From contig CAWIYC010000003.1 in NCBI GenBank assembly GCA_963840235.1, positions 434,001 to 498,000 of the forward strand: a DNA stretch of 64,000 nucleotides, given 5' to 3'. Position 1 is the first letter of the stretch; each line of letters starts with the position of its first letter. Origin of the DNA: JBBRHQ01 sp963840235 (GTDB lineage Bacteria > Actinomycetota > Thermoleophilia > Solirubrobacterales > 70-9). This document shows, piece after piece, positions 15,231-23,425 of this stretch. A program made the translations under genes and the position numbers. The notes beneath the pieces were generated by a model. That model was given only the letters and a program-made list of their open reading frames with translations. It ran no database searches and had not been told where the DNA came from.

Positions 15231-16611
15231 CCGCGCCGGCGCCCTTCTTCGGCTTCTTCTTCACCGGCTGCAGCGCGTAGATGCTCGAGTAGCCGGTCAA
15301 GTAGATCCGCCTGCCGTCGGAGATCACCGGCATGTAGGCGCCGGTCTTGAATTGGAACTTCTTCTCGCCGTTCGTCAGCTTGAACCCGTAGGTCGTGGTC
15401 CCGACAAAGGTGGCGACATAGACGGTCTTGCCGATGACGCTGAGTGAGCCGATCACGGAGCCGCCGAGCGAGCGAGTCCAGCGTTCGACGCCGGTCTTGG
15501 CATCGAGGGCGTAGACGTTGCCGTCGTAGGAGCCGATGTAGACGGTCGGCGGCATCTGCGGGGTGTCGGCGACGGCCGGCCCCGGGTAGACGTAACCGCC
15601 GGTCGACTGGGTCCAGGCGAGCTCGCCGGTCCTGGCGTCGAAGCTGTAGACGCGACCGTCGTTGTTGCCGCTGTAGACGCGGCCGAAGGCAACCGCGGGG
15701 GTCGAGTAGAACTCCCCTGTGCGGCTGAAACTGAGGCCCTGTGAGCCGGCCTGCCACTTGATCTGGCCGTTTCGGGCCTTCACCGCCGACATCTCGCCAC
15801 CGTAGTCGCCGACGAAGAGGATGCCGTCCTTGTAGGCGGGGCCGGCCTTGACCGCCCCCGCAAGGGGGGTGCTCCAGACCGTGTGGCCGTCACGGGTCGA
15901 GAAAGCGCGCAGGGCGCCGTCCTCGTCGCCGAAGAAGACGCGGTTGCCGACAACGACCGGCGAGGACTCGGAGCGCCCCGGCAGCGAGCGCTTCCAGATC
16001 GTCTTGCCGGTGGCGGCGTCGAGGCTGAGGATCTGACCGGGGACGAGGTTGACGACGAACAGCCTGCCCCGCGAGTAGGCCGGGGAGGACGCGTTCAGCT
16101 CGGCGATCCGCCGATGCCAGATGACCCTTCCGCTGTCGGCGTCGAGTGAGTAGGCGAAGCCGTTGTTGTCGACATAGAAGAGGCGCCCGCCGCAGCCGAG
16201 CCTGGTCTGCTTCTCGCACAGCCCCCTGGCCTTGACGAAGATCGGCGGGAACTCGATCAGCGGCTTGCCGCCGTGCTTCCAGACCTCCTTGAACGGAGGC
16301 TTGACCCGGTTGGCGGGAAGCCAGCGGGTGCGGGCGCGGTCGAAGCCGAACATCGGCCAGTTGGTGGTCCTGATCACCCGGTGGCGCTTCTCCTGCTTGA
16401 ACGGGACCTCGGCGCCGCGGCTGATGTCCGCGGGTCGCTTGAAGAACTGATAGGCGGCGAAGGCGACCACCGCGACCGCGACCACGCCACCGCCGATCGC
16501 GGCGCCGAGCTTGCGGCGGTCGTGCCACCAGCGCAGCCGGCTCTGGGCATGCCCAGGGGCGCCCGCGTCAGGGGTGGGCTTGCGGCCCTTGGGTGTCGGC
16601 GGCTCGGCCAT
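15187..16611 (-). CDS. PQQ-like beta-propeller repeat protein, membrane-anchored
   Basis: A 474-residue protein. A cytoplasmic Pro/Lys-rich head is followed by one helix (about residues 36-58) and then a beta-propeller with at least six blades of the pyrrolo-quinoline-like type. Blade signatures recur: SLDADSGRVIWHRR, SLDAATGKTIWKR, AFSTRDGHTVWSTPL, SFDARTGELAWTQ, ALDAKTGVERWTRSL. The tail is Lys/Gly-rich. PQQ dehydrogenase catalytic residues are not evident, so a BamB-like scaffolding or wall-binding role is more likely. It is divergent from cca with only 33 nt between starts. Confidence 0.82.
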   Translation of the reverse strand: MAEPPTPKGRKPTPDAGAPGHAQSRLRWWHDRRKLGAAIGGGVVAVAVVAFAAYQFFKRPADISRGAEVPFKQEKRHRVIRTTNWPMFGFDRARTRWLPANRVKPPFKEVWKHGGKPLIEFPPIFVKARGLCEKQTRLGCGGRLFYVDNNGFAYSLDADSGRVIWHRRIAELNASSPAYSRGRLFVVNLVPGQILSLDAATGKTIWKRSLPGRSESSPVVVGNRVFFGDEDGALRAFSTRDGHTVWSTPLAGAVKAGPAYKDGILFVGDYGGEMSAVKARNGQIKWQAGSQGLSFSRTGEFYSTPAVAFGRVYSGNNDGRVYSFDARTGELAWTQSTGGYVYPGPAVADTPQMPPTVYIGSYDGNVYALDAKTGVERWTRSLGGSVIGSLSVIGKTVYVATFVGTTTYGFKLTNGEKKFQFKTGAYMPVISDGRRIYLTGYSSIYALQPVKKKPKKGAGAGGPAGSGSTSGQAQ

Positions 16612-16644
16612 CCGGGGAACGGGTCATGGTACGGAACGAGGCTC

Positions 16645-17766
16645 ATGACCAAGGCAATTCTGAGCAACGCCAACCTGGGTCCGGCCCTGGCCGCGGCCTA
16701 CCCCGAGGTGGATGAGATCGTCGCCGCGGCGGAGGGTGCGCCGGTGTTCCTCGTAGGCGGAGCTGTCCGCGACCTTCTGCTCGGCCGAGGTCGCGCCGAC
16801 CTCGACCTCGTCGTCGAAGAAGACCCGGCCGCGGTCGCCCGGAAGCTGGGCGGGGAGGTGGTAGAGCACGAGCGCTTCGCGACGGCCAAGGCCCGCCTTG
16901 GCGAGCACGGCATCGACGTCGCCCGCGCCCGGAGCGAGACCTACGAGCGCCCTGGGGCCCTTCCGGACGTCATCGCTGCGGGCATCAACGAGGACCTGGC
17001 ACGGCGCGACTTCACCGTCAACGCAATGGCGATCCCCCTTGGCCGGGACGGGCCGGTGGAGCTGATCGACCCCCATGGCGGACGCGCCGACCTCGAGGCC
17101 GGGCTACTTCGGGTGCTCCATGCCGGCAGCTTCAGAGACGACCCGACCCGGGCTCTGCGAGCGGCACGCTACGCGGCCCGCTTCGGGCTCGAGCTCGAGC
17201 AGTGCACGGCCGAGTTGCTGGCGGCCACAGACCTCGATGCCGTCTCCCCCGAGCGCCGCCACGCGGAGCTGCGCCGGGTCGCGGCGGAGCCCACGGCCCC
17301 CGAGGCCTTCGCGCTGCTTTCCCGCTGGGGGCTGATCGAGCTTCGACCGGGAGGCGCCGAGCTCGCGGCCGTGGTGCTGGCGCTTCTGGGCAGCGAGCCC
17401 TGGCGCGGGACAGTGGAGCCCGAGGCCGCCGTCCTCGCCGCCGCCGTTGGCCCGATCGGCGGGGAGGAGGGGCTTGTCGCGACCGAACCCGATCGCCCCT
17501 CGGCGGCGGCCGAGGCGGCGCGCGGGCACGATCCGGTCGAGCTCATCCTCGCCAGGGCCCTGGGGGCGGAGTGGCTCGACGACTACCTGGAGCGCTGGAG
17601 CAGGGTGACGCTGGAGATCAGCGGCGACGACCTGCTCGCGGCAGGCATTCCCGGCGGCCCCGCGGTCGGGCGAGGGTTGCGGGAAGCGCTGGCGCGCAAG
17701 CTCGACGGCGAGATCGAGGGCCGCGAGCAGGAACTTGCGGCGGCGCTGCGGGCGGCCGCAGATTGA
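16645..17766 (+). CDS. cca: CCA tRNA nucleotidyltransferase / poly(A) polymerase family
   Basis: A 373-residue class II nucleotidyltransferase. The GS-x-LVGGAVRD motif appears as VFLVGGAVRDLLLGRGRAD with metal Asps in DLDLVVEEDP. The RRDFTVNAMA and FRDDPTRALRAARYAARFG motifs are typical of tRNA CCA-adding enzymes. The C-terminal part is short and lacks an obvious HD phosphohydrolase motif. It adds or repairs the tRNA 3' CCA end. The stop overlaps a possible TTG start of the next frame. Confidence 0.85.
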   Translation: MTKAILSNANLGPALAAAYPEVDEIVAAAEGAPVFLVGGAVRDLLLGRGRADLDLVVEEDPAAVARKLGGEVVEHERFATAKARLGEHGIDVARARSETYERPGALPDVIAAGINEDLARRDFTVNAMAIPLGRDGPVELIDPHGGRADLEAGLLRVLHAGSFRDDPTRALRAARYAARFGLELEQCTAELLAATDLDAVSPERRHAELRRVAAEPTAPEAFALLSRWGLIELRPGGAELAAVVLALLGSEPWRGTVEPEAAVLAAAVGPIGGEEGLVATEPDRPSAAAEAARGHDPVELILARALGAEWLDDYLERWSRVTLEISGDDLLAAGIPGGPAVGRGLREALARKLDGEIEGREQELAAALRAAAD

Positions 17767-17825
17767 GCCGGCCGCCGGGCATCACCCCGGCCGGCGACGT
17801 GCGCCTTTCTGCTTACTTATCCCCG

Positions 17826-18575
17826 ATGGAGTGGCGCCATGACAACGGCATCAGGTGGCTCGAGGCCAGGCTTCCCGGGGCGAGGGCCGTCTTCACGACC
17901 AGGCTCGGCGGCGTCAGCTCCGGCGCCTTCGAGAGCCTCAACCTCGGGGTCCTGACCGACGACGCCCGCGACTCGGTGATGGAGAACCGCCGCCGGCTCT
18001 GCGCCGCGCTAGGGCTGGAGCCGGACCGCGTCGTCACCGGGCTCCAGGTCCATGCCGCCGAGATCGCCATCCACGCGGGCCCCCAGCAGCCGAGTCCGTT
18101 CGCAATGCCGGGGAGCCCCAACCCGGAGGCCGACGGCCATGTGCTCGGGGGCGAGCGGCTCGCCGGCCTCGTCTACGTCGCCGACTGCCTCCCGGTGGCG
18201 CTCTCGGGCCCGGGAGGGACCGCAATCCTGCACTGCGGCTGGCGCGGCCTCGCCGGCGGCATCCTCGCCCACGGCGCCAACGCCGTCGGAGCCGTCGCCG
18301 CGGCGATCGGCCCTGGGATCGGGGCCTGCTGCTATGAGGTCGGCGAGGAGGTGCTGGCAGCGTTCGAGCCGCTCGGTCCCGGCATTGCCGAGGGCCGGAT
18401 GCTGGACCTGACCGAGGCCGCCCGCCGGCTGCTGGCCCAGGCGGGCGTCGAGGAGGTCGACAGCGCCGGGCACTGCACCTCCTGCGAGGGGGGCCTGTTC
18501 TTCTCCCACCGCCGCGACCGCGGCACCACCGGCCGCCAGGCGGGTCTCGCCTGGGCGACCCCGGGGGAGGGCTGA
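17826..18575 (+). CDS. pgeF: Peptidoglycan editing factor / polyphenol oxidase family (laccase domain)
   Basis: A 249-residue YfiH/PgeF family protein. Metal-binding residues are in VTGLQVHAAEI, VYVADCLPVAL and ILHCGWRGLAGGIL, followed by AIGPGIGACCYEVGEEV. Members purge mis-incorporated L-Ser from UDP-MurNAc-peptides or act as purine nucleosidases. It stands in the order pgeF-yggS-sepF, which in many actinobacteria follows ftsZ. ATG 17826 is preferred; an in-frame TTG at 17763 overlapping the cca stop is an alternative. Confidence 0.88.
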   Translation: MEWRHDNGIRWLEARLPGARAVFTTRLGGVSSGAFESLNLGVLTDDARDSVMENRRRLCAALGLEPDRVVTGLQVHAAEIAIHAGPQQPSPFAMPGSPNPEADGHVLGGERLAGLVYVADCLPVALSGPGGTAILHCGWRGLAGGILAHGANAVGAVAAAIGPGIGACCYEVGEEVLAAFEPLGPGIAEGRMLDLTEAARRLLAQAGVEEVDSAGHCTSCEGGLFFSHRRDRGTTGRQAGLAWATPGEG

Positions 18576-18578
18576 GCC

Positions 18579-19211
18579 GTCGCGGGGCTCATTCACGGGC
18601 TCGACGCGGCAAAGATCGCCGCCAACCTCGAGCGGGTCGCGGGGGAAGCCGGCGAGGGCGTCGAGATCCTTGCCGCGACCAAGTACGTGCCGATCGAGGA
18701 GATGGGGGTTCTGGCGGAGGCCGGAGTCACCCTGATCGGTGAGAACCGCCAGCAGGACCTGGGCGCCAAGCACGAGCGCTGGGGAAACGCCTTCCAGTGG
18801 GACTTCATCGGCAACCTCCAGAGCCGCAAGGTGAAGCTGGTGCTGCCGCTGTGCCGGCTGATCCACTCGGTCGCGACTGATTCGGTCCTTGCCCAGCTCG
18901 GGCGGCACGGCGACGAGAGCACCGAGGTCCTGATCGAGGTCAACGTCGCCGGGGAGGAGGGCAAGGGCGGAGTCGCGCCGGCCGATCTCAGCGACTTCAT
19001 CGAGCGCTGCCCGGTGCGGGTGAGCGGGCTGATGACGATGCCGCCGTTCAGCGAGCGCCCGGAGGCGTCGAGGCCCTATTTCGCCAGACTGGCGGAGCTG
19101 GCAGCCGACCGCGGTCTGGCCCGTCTCTCGATGGGCACATCACAGGATTGGCGGGTGGCGGTGCAGGAGGGAGCGACGATCATCCGCCTCGGTACCGCTC
19201 TCTACGCCTGA
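18579..19211 (+). CDS. yggS: YggS/PROSC family PLP homeostasis protein, start codon non-canonical
   Basis: About 210 residues of a PLP-binding (beta-alpha)8 barrel. The PLP lysine is in ILAATKYVP (Lys35 with this start). Family segments LIGENRQQDLGAKHERWG, FIGNLQSRKVKLVLPL, VEVNVAGEEGKGG, LMTMPP and LSMGTSQDW are intact. The only canonical in-frame start (GTG 18687) would remove the PLP lysine. Upstream to the in-frame TGA that ends pgeF, only GTC 18579, ATT 18591 and ATC are possible. GTC has GGGGGAGG about 9 nt upstream, and ATT best matches relatives. The boundary given is therefore provisional. Confidence 0.85.
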   Translation, partial: VAGLIHGLDAAKIAANLERVAGEAGEGVEILAATKYVPIEEMGVLAEAGVTLIGENRQQDLGAKHERWGNAFQWDFIGNLQSRKVKLVLPLCRLIHSVATDSVLAQLGRHGDESTEVLIEVNVAGEEGKGGVAPADLSDFIERCPVRVSGLMTMPPFSERPEASRPYFARLAELAADRGLARLSMGTSQDWRVAVQEGATIIRLGTALYA

Positions 19212-19277
19212 AATCCCCGGCGCTGCTGACATAATCAGTAAAGGAATCGGCCGCTCAGAGCCGAACAATCCGTACCG

Positions 19278-19841
19278 ATGGCCCTTCGAGACACATGGCA
19301 CCGCGCCCTCGTCTACTTCGGCTTGGCCGAGGATCACGACCACGGGCCCGAGTACGAGGACGAATACGGCCCGGAGACTTCCTCCGAGGAGATCTTCGAC
19401 ACCCGTCGCGAGCGAGAGCGGGAAAGGGAGCCGGCCGCGCCCGTCCGCCGACTGCCGACCTCGCGCCGGCGCCGCGACGAAATCGACGATATCTTCGCCG
19501 ACGACGAGCCCATCGCCGCCTCGCGCACCCGCGTCCTGCGCCCCGTGGACAACAACGGCGGCGACGTCAAGGTCCACCTGGTCATACCCCGCAACTTCAA
19601 CGATGCCCAGCAGGTCGCCGACCAGTTCAAGCGCTCGGTCCCTGTGATCCTCAACCTGCAGACAACCGATCACGAGCTCTCCAAGCGCCTGATCGACTTC
19701 GCCTCCGGCCTCACCTACGCCTGCGACGGCGGCATGCAGCGGATCGCCGAGAAGGTATTCCTGCTGACCCCCCGCAATGTCGAGGTCTCGGCTGAGGAGA
19801 AGGCGCGGTTGATCGACAAGGGGTTCTTCAACCAGTCGTGA
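19278..19841 (+). CDS. sepF: Cell division protein SepF
   Basis: A 187-residue FtsZ-associated division protein. The N-terminus (MALRDTWHRALVYFGLAED) can form the amphipathic membrane-targeting helix. A long acidic/basic linker follows. The C-terminal SepF domain (about 95-175) has VHLVIPRNFNDAQQVADQFK and DFASGLTYACDGGMQRIAE. It anchors FtsZ to the membrane and is important in bacteria without FtsA/ZipA. ftsZ and divIVA are not in this window, and proC lies between sepF and yggT. Confidence 0.95.
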   Translation: MALRDTWHRALVYFGLAEDHDHGPEYEDEYGPETSSEEIFDTRREREREREPAAPVRRLPTSRRRRDEIDDIFADDEPIAASRTRVLRPVDNNGGDVKVHLVIPRNFNDAQQVADQFKRSVPVILNLQTTDHELSKRLIDFASGLTYACDGGMQRIAEKVFLLTPRNVEVSAEEKARLIDKGFFNQS

Positions 19842-19851
19842 GGGGTGGTTG

Positions 19852-19933
19852 GGGGTTGGGTTGCAACCCTCTCTCAATATCGATGGCCAACCGGCCTTCG
19901 ATTCACAAGCCGTTCAGGCGGCAACCCAACCCC
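19852..19933 (+). other. Nested inverted repeats between sepF and proC
   Basis: The 217-nt gap has a 13-bp inverted repeat (19852-19864 with 19921-19933) enclosing a near-perfect ATCGA/GGCC hairpin. Overlapping the left arm is a 12-bp palindrome GGGTTGCAACCC (19858-19869). It may be a terminator, an operator or a structured RNA. No open frame in the gap looks real. Confidence 0.5.
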
Positions 19934-20046
19934 TCCAGACAGCCGACGGCTGGCTGAGTGAAGGGTTGCAGTACCCGTGGGTGGGGAAATCCTTCAGCGG
20001 GCGATCCGTCCTGTGGTGGAGGAGCACCTGCGCGGCCCCCGGTGAC

Positions 20047-20052
20047 TAGGCT
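20047..20052 (+). promoter_or_regulatory. -10 hexamer TAGGCT, leaderless promoter of proC
   Basis: Six bases separate the hexamer from ATG 20059, so the expected +1 is the first base of the start codon. No ribosome-binding site is visible, which fits leaderless translation. Confidence 0.55.
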
Positions 20053-20058
20053 CAGGGC

Positions 20059-20829
20059 ATGAGAGTCGGGTTCATTGGGGCCGGGAACATGGCTGCGGCC
20101 ATGGCCCGGGGATGGGCAGCCGGGACCGGCGGGCCGGAGCGGATGATGTTCAGCGATTCCGGCTCCGGGCGGGCCCGGGAACTGGCGGGCGACGTCGGTG
20201 GCGAGGCGGCGGAGTCGAACCGCGAGGTGGCCGAGGCCTCCGACCTGGTCGTGCTGGCGGTGAAACCGGCGGCACTCGACGCGGTGGCGACCGAGGCGGG
20301 GGCGGCGCCGGCGGTGCTGTCGATGCTGGGTGCGACGCCGCTGGCCCGGGTCACCGAAGCGTTCCCGGGAGCGGCCGCCTTCAGGGTGATGCCCAACATC
20401 GCCGTCGAGGTCCGCAGGGGGGTGCTCTGCTACGAGGCTGCCGCCGACGCACCGGCGGATACAGCCGCCGCGGTGCGGGACGTGCTGGGGCTGCTCGGGC
20501 ACCTGGTCGAGATCGAGGACCGCGATTTCGACGCGGCCACCGCAGTGATGGGCTGCGCGCCCGCCTACCTGGCGCTCGCCGTGGAAGCGATCGCCGAGGC
20601 CGGCGCCGCCGACGGACTCGAGCCGGACTTCTCCCGCGATCTCGTCATTGAGACCACGGCCGGCACGGCCGAACTGCTTCGAGTGCGCCACCCGGCCGAT
20701 GTACGGGCGGCGGTCTCCTCCCCCGGTGGGAGCACGGAGGCCGGCCTGGCGGCGCTCGACAGCCACGGGGCACAGGCTGCCTTCGCGGCGGCGGTGCAGG
20801 CCTCGCTGGAGAGGATGAGGGGCCGATGA
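20059..20829 (+). CDS. proC: Pyrroline-5-carboxylate reductase
   Basis: A 256-residue enzyme reducing P5C to proline with NAD(P)H. The N-terminal Rossmann motif is MRVGFIGAGNMAAAMARGW. The central FRVMPNIAVEVRRGV and the C-terminal SSPGGSTEAGLAAL are the family signatures. It lies inside the sepF-yggT gene order, a placement common to several actinobacteria. Its stop overlaps the yggT ATG by 4 nt. Confidence 0.95.
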   Translation: MRVGFIGAGNMAAAMARGWAAGTGGPERMMFSDSGSGRARELAGDVGGEAAESNREVAEASDLVVLAVKPAALDAVATEAGAAPAVLSMLGATPLARVTEAFPGAAAFRVMPNIAVEVRRGVLCYEAAADAPADTAAAVRDVLGLLGHLVEIEDRDFDAATAVMGCAPAYLALAVEAIAEAGAADGLEPDFSRDLVIETTAGTAELLRVRHPADVRAAVSSPGGSTEAGLAALDSHGAQAAFAAAVQASLERMRGR

Positions 20830-21125
20830 TCGCGGCGATCACCCGCAGCGACATAGCCGACTACGTCAGCGCCCTGTTCATCGTCTACATCATCCTCATC
20901 TTCGCCAGAATCCTGATCTCGTTCTTCCCCCGGGTGCCGCACAGCGCCACCCTGCGGCCGGTGCTCGACTTCATCACGCAGACGACGGACCCCTACCTCA
21001 ACTTCTTCCGCCGCTTCCTGCCACCGGTGGGCGGCAGGGGATTCGCGCTCGACCTGAGCCCGATGATCGGCATCATCGTCCTCTATGTGGCGCAGGCGCT
21101 GATCGTCGGCCTGATCGAGCCGTGA
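20826..21125 (+). CDS. yggT: YggT family membrane protein
   Basis: A 99-residue membrane protein with two hydrophobic helices (about 14-38 and 78-97) around a loop containing TDPYLNFFRRFLPPVGGRG, which is diagnostic for YggT. It is associated with division or osmotic integrity in other bacteria. It overlaps both proC and lspA by 4 nt. Confidence 0.92.
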   Translation: MIAAITRSDIADYVSALFIVYIILIFARILISFFPRVPHSATLRPVLDFITQTTDPYLNFFRRFLPPVGGRGFALDLSPMIGIIVLYVAQALIVGLIEP

Positions 21126-21577
21126 GCGGTCGCCCCTGGCGCCTCGCCGGGGCCCTCTGCGGTCTGGTTGTCGCCCTCGACCAGGCGTCAAAGGCGGCGA
21201 TCGAGGCGAACCTGGTGCCGGCCGAGAAGGTGGACGTGCTGGGTCCGCTCGAGCTGACCAGCACTCACAACACGGGCGTCGCCTTCGGCCTCGCCGCCGG
21301 CGGCGGCGCGGTGGTGGTCATCTCGACCATGGCGGCCCTTGCCCTGATCGCCTATCTCTTCTCCCGCGACCCCGCCCGCCCGGCGATGTGGATCGCCGTC
21401 GGGCTGTTGGCCGGAGGAGCGCTCGGCAACCTCGCCGACAGGGTGCGGGCCGGGGCCGTCACCGATTTCATCGACCTGCCGTTGTGGCCACCCTTCAACC
21501 TCGCAGACATGGCGATCACCGCCGGGGTTGCGCTACTCGCCTGGGCCTACCTGAGGGAGTCCGGCGCCGATGCCTGA
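21122..21577 (+). CDS. lspA: Lipoprotein signal peptidase (signal peptidase II)
   Basis: A 151-residue, four-helix aspartyl protease that removes signal peptides from prolipoproteins. Both signature boxes are present: STHNTGVAFGL and ALGNLADRVRAGAVTDFIDL, carrying the two catalytic Asp residues. The N-terminus has LDQASKAAIE. It starts at GTG inside the yggT stop and overlaps the next gene by 8 nt. The lipoprotein at 177-1427 is a plausible substrate. Confidence 0.95.
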   Translation: MSGRPWRLAGALCGLVVALDQASKAAIEANLVPAEKVDVLGPLELTSTHNTGVAFGLAAGGGAVVVISTMAALALIAYLFSRDPARPAMWIAVGLLAGGALGNLADRVRAGAVTDFIDLPLWPPFNLADMAITAGVALLAWAYLRESGADA

Positions 21578-22247
21578 GGAGTTGCGGGTCGTCCATCGCG
21601 ACGGCTGGCTCGCGGTGGTCGACAAGCCCGCCGGGCTCGTCGTCCATCCGGCCCCCTCGCATATGGGGCCGACCCTGGTGGACGAGCTGGGCGACATGCT
21701 TGCCGGGGGGGAAGACCCGGAGAGGCCGGGGATCGTCCACCGGCTCGACCGCGGCACGAGCGGGCTGATGGTGGTCGCCCGCTCCGACGATGCCCACCGG
21801 GCCCTGGCCGCACAGGTGAAGCGCCGGGAGGTGGAGCGGATCTACCTGGCGCTCGCCGACGGCAGGATCCGCTCCCGCACCGGCACCATCGACGCCCCGA
21901 TCGGCCGCGCCTCGCGGAAACGCCACCGGATGGCGGTTTCGGGTGCATCGGCGCGGGCCGCGCGCACCCATTTCGAGGTCCGCGAGGTGCTTACCGCGGA
22001 CACCTTCTTCGAGGCCAGGCTCGAGACCGGGAGAACTCACCAGATCCGGGCCCATTTCGCCGCAATCGGCCACCCGCTCGTCGGCGACGCCACCTACGGC
22101 GGCCCCGTCCGCTACGGGCTCGAGCGCCAGTTCCTCCACGCCCACAGGCTCTCCTTCACGCATCCACAGACGGGCGAGAGGATGCGGTTCGAGTCCGGCC
22201 TGCCGCCGGACCTGGCCGATGCCCTCGAGCTGGCCAGGAGCGCCTGA
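21570..22247 (+). CDS. RluA-family 23S rRNA pseudouridine synthase without S4 domain
   Basis: A 225-residue pseudouridine synthase. The catalytic Asp is in IVHRLDRGTSGLMVVARS. Other signatures are VVDKPAGLVVHP and ARLETGRTHQIRAHFAAIGHPLVGD. It is about 80 residues shorter than RluD because it lacks the N-terminal S4 RNA-binding domain. The lspA-rluD adjacency is widespread. The exact uridine targets cannot be assigned. Confidence 0.9.
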   Translation: MPEELRVVHRDGWLAVVDKPAGLVVHPAPSHMGPTLVDELGDMLAGGEDPERPGIVHRLDRGTSGLMVVARSDDAHRALAAQVKRREVERIYLALADGRIRSRTGTIDAPIGRASRKRHRMAVSGASARAARTHFEVREVLTADTFFEARLETGRTHQIRAHFAAIGHPLVGDATYGGPVRYGLERQFLHAHRLSFTHPQTGERMRFESGLPPDLADALELARSA

Positions 22248-22270
22248 GGGCCGCCCGCGCCCCTTCTCTC

Positions 22271-22387
22271 TAGAATCCCCGCCTCAACCGATCACCAACC
22301 CCCGCTTCCCGACCGGGTCCTGCCCAGCCCCCGCTGGGTCCCGCGCAGGGAGGACGGGTCAGCCGCACCCAACAAAAGGAGCATCAC
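22271..22387 (+). promoter_or_regulatory. rpsB promoter (-10 TAGAAT) and structured leader
   Basis: TAGAAT at 22271-22276 predicts a start near 22283 and a leader of about 105 nt. The leader has a hairpin with inner stem 22323-22328/22333-22338 and outer stem 22319-22322/22346-22349, then an AAAGGAG site before the ATG. It could host S2 autoregulation. The consensus of known rpsB leaders was not matched. Confidence 0.45.
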
Positions 22388-23425
22388 ATGGCCGAAGCAG
22401 GCATCAAGGAGCTGCTGCAGGCCGGAGTTCACTTCGGCCATCAGACGCGCCGCTGGAACCCGAACATGCGTCGCTACATCTTCGGCGAGCGCGACGGGAT
22501 CCACATCATCGACCTCCTGCAGACCGAGCAACTGCTCGACGACGCCCGCCGCTTTGCCGGCGAGCTCTCCAGCGGCGGCGGGACCGTGCTCTTCGTCGGC
22601 ACCAAGAAGCAGGCTCGCGACTCGGTCAAGGAGTGGGCCGACCGCTGCGAGATGCCCTACGTCAACCTGCGCTGGCTGGGCGGGCTCCTGACCAACTTCA
22701 ACACGATCTCGGCCCGGATCAAGCGCCTGCACGAGCTGACCGAGCTGCAGACGAGCGGACAGCTGGAGCTGCTCCCGACGAAGGAGCGGATGGGAATGCA
22801 GGCCGAGCTGGCGAAGCTCGAGTACAACCTCGGAGGGGTCCGCGACATGGAGCGGCTCCCCGACGCCGTCTTCGTCATCGATCTGAAGACCGAGGAGATC
22901 GCCGTCCGCGAGGCCGCCAGGCTGCGGATCCCGATCATCGGCCTCGTCGACACCAACTGCGACCCGGCGCCGGTGGACTACGTCGTCCCCGGCAACGACG
23001 ACGCGATCCGCTCCTGCGACCTGATCGTCAGCACCGTCGGCTCCGCGATCGACGAGGGCGCCGGCGCCTGGCGCACCGAGGAGGCCCGTCGCCGCGCCGA
23101 GGAAGAGGAGCGCCGCCGAATCGAGGCGGAGGAGCGCCGCAAACGGGAGGAGGAGGAGAAGGCCCGCAAGGAGGCCGAAGAAGCTGCCGCCAAGGCAGCC
23201 GCCGAAGCGGAGGCCAGGAAGGCGGCCGCCCAGCCGGCCCCTGAGAGGGCCGCCGTGCCCACCCCGCCACCGGCCCAGGCGCCCGCCGCGGAGCCGAAGC
23301 CCGAGCCGGCGCCGGCGGGAGCGGAAGCGAAGCCCGAGCCCGGGGGGGAGCCCAAGGCCGAGGCCGGGAAAGCGGAGGAGCCCGAGCCGGCGCCAACCAC
23401 GGCCAGCGACGGAGGGGAGAGTTGA
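22388..23425 (+). CDS. rpsB: 30S ribosomal protein S2 with long charged tail
   Basis: 345 residues. The first about 230 are canonical S2 (GVHFGHQTRRWNPNMRRYIF; LFVGTKKQARDSV; RWLGGLLTNFNTI; PIIGLVDTNCDP). The last about 110 residues form a low-complexity tail: an alternating Glu/Arg coiled segment followed by Pro/Ala/Glu/Lys repeats. Tails of this kind are seen on S2 in some actinobacteria, but this is a long one. The TGA overlaps the tsf ATG (TGATG), giving coupled translation. Confidence 0.97.
   Translation: MAEAGIKELLQAGVHFGHQTRRWNPNMRRYIFGERDGIHIIDLLQTEQLLDDARRFAGELSSGGGTVLFVGTKKQARDSVKEWADRCEMPYVNLRWLGGLLTNFNTISARIKRLHELTELQTSGQLELLPTKERMGMQAELAKLEYNLGGVRDMERLPDAVFVIDLKTEEIAVREAARLRIPIIGLVDTNCDPAPVDYVVPGNDDAIRSCDLIVSTVGSAIDEGAGAWRTEEARRRAEEEERRRIEAEERRKREEEEKARKEAEEAAAKAAAEAEARKAAAQPAPERAAVPTPPPAQAPAAEPKPEPAPAGAEAKPEPGGEPKAEAGKAEEPEPAPTTASDGGES

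Noticed and set aside
18687..19211. yggS starting at GTG 18687
   Set aside because: It would delete the PLP-binding lysine and the first conserved strand; the coding signal continues upstream.
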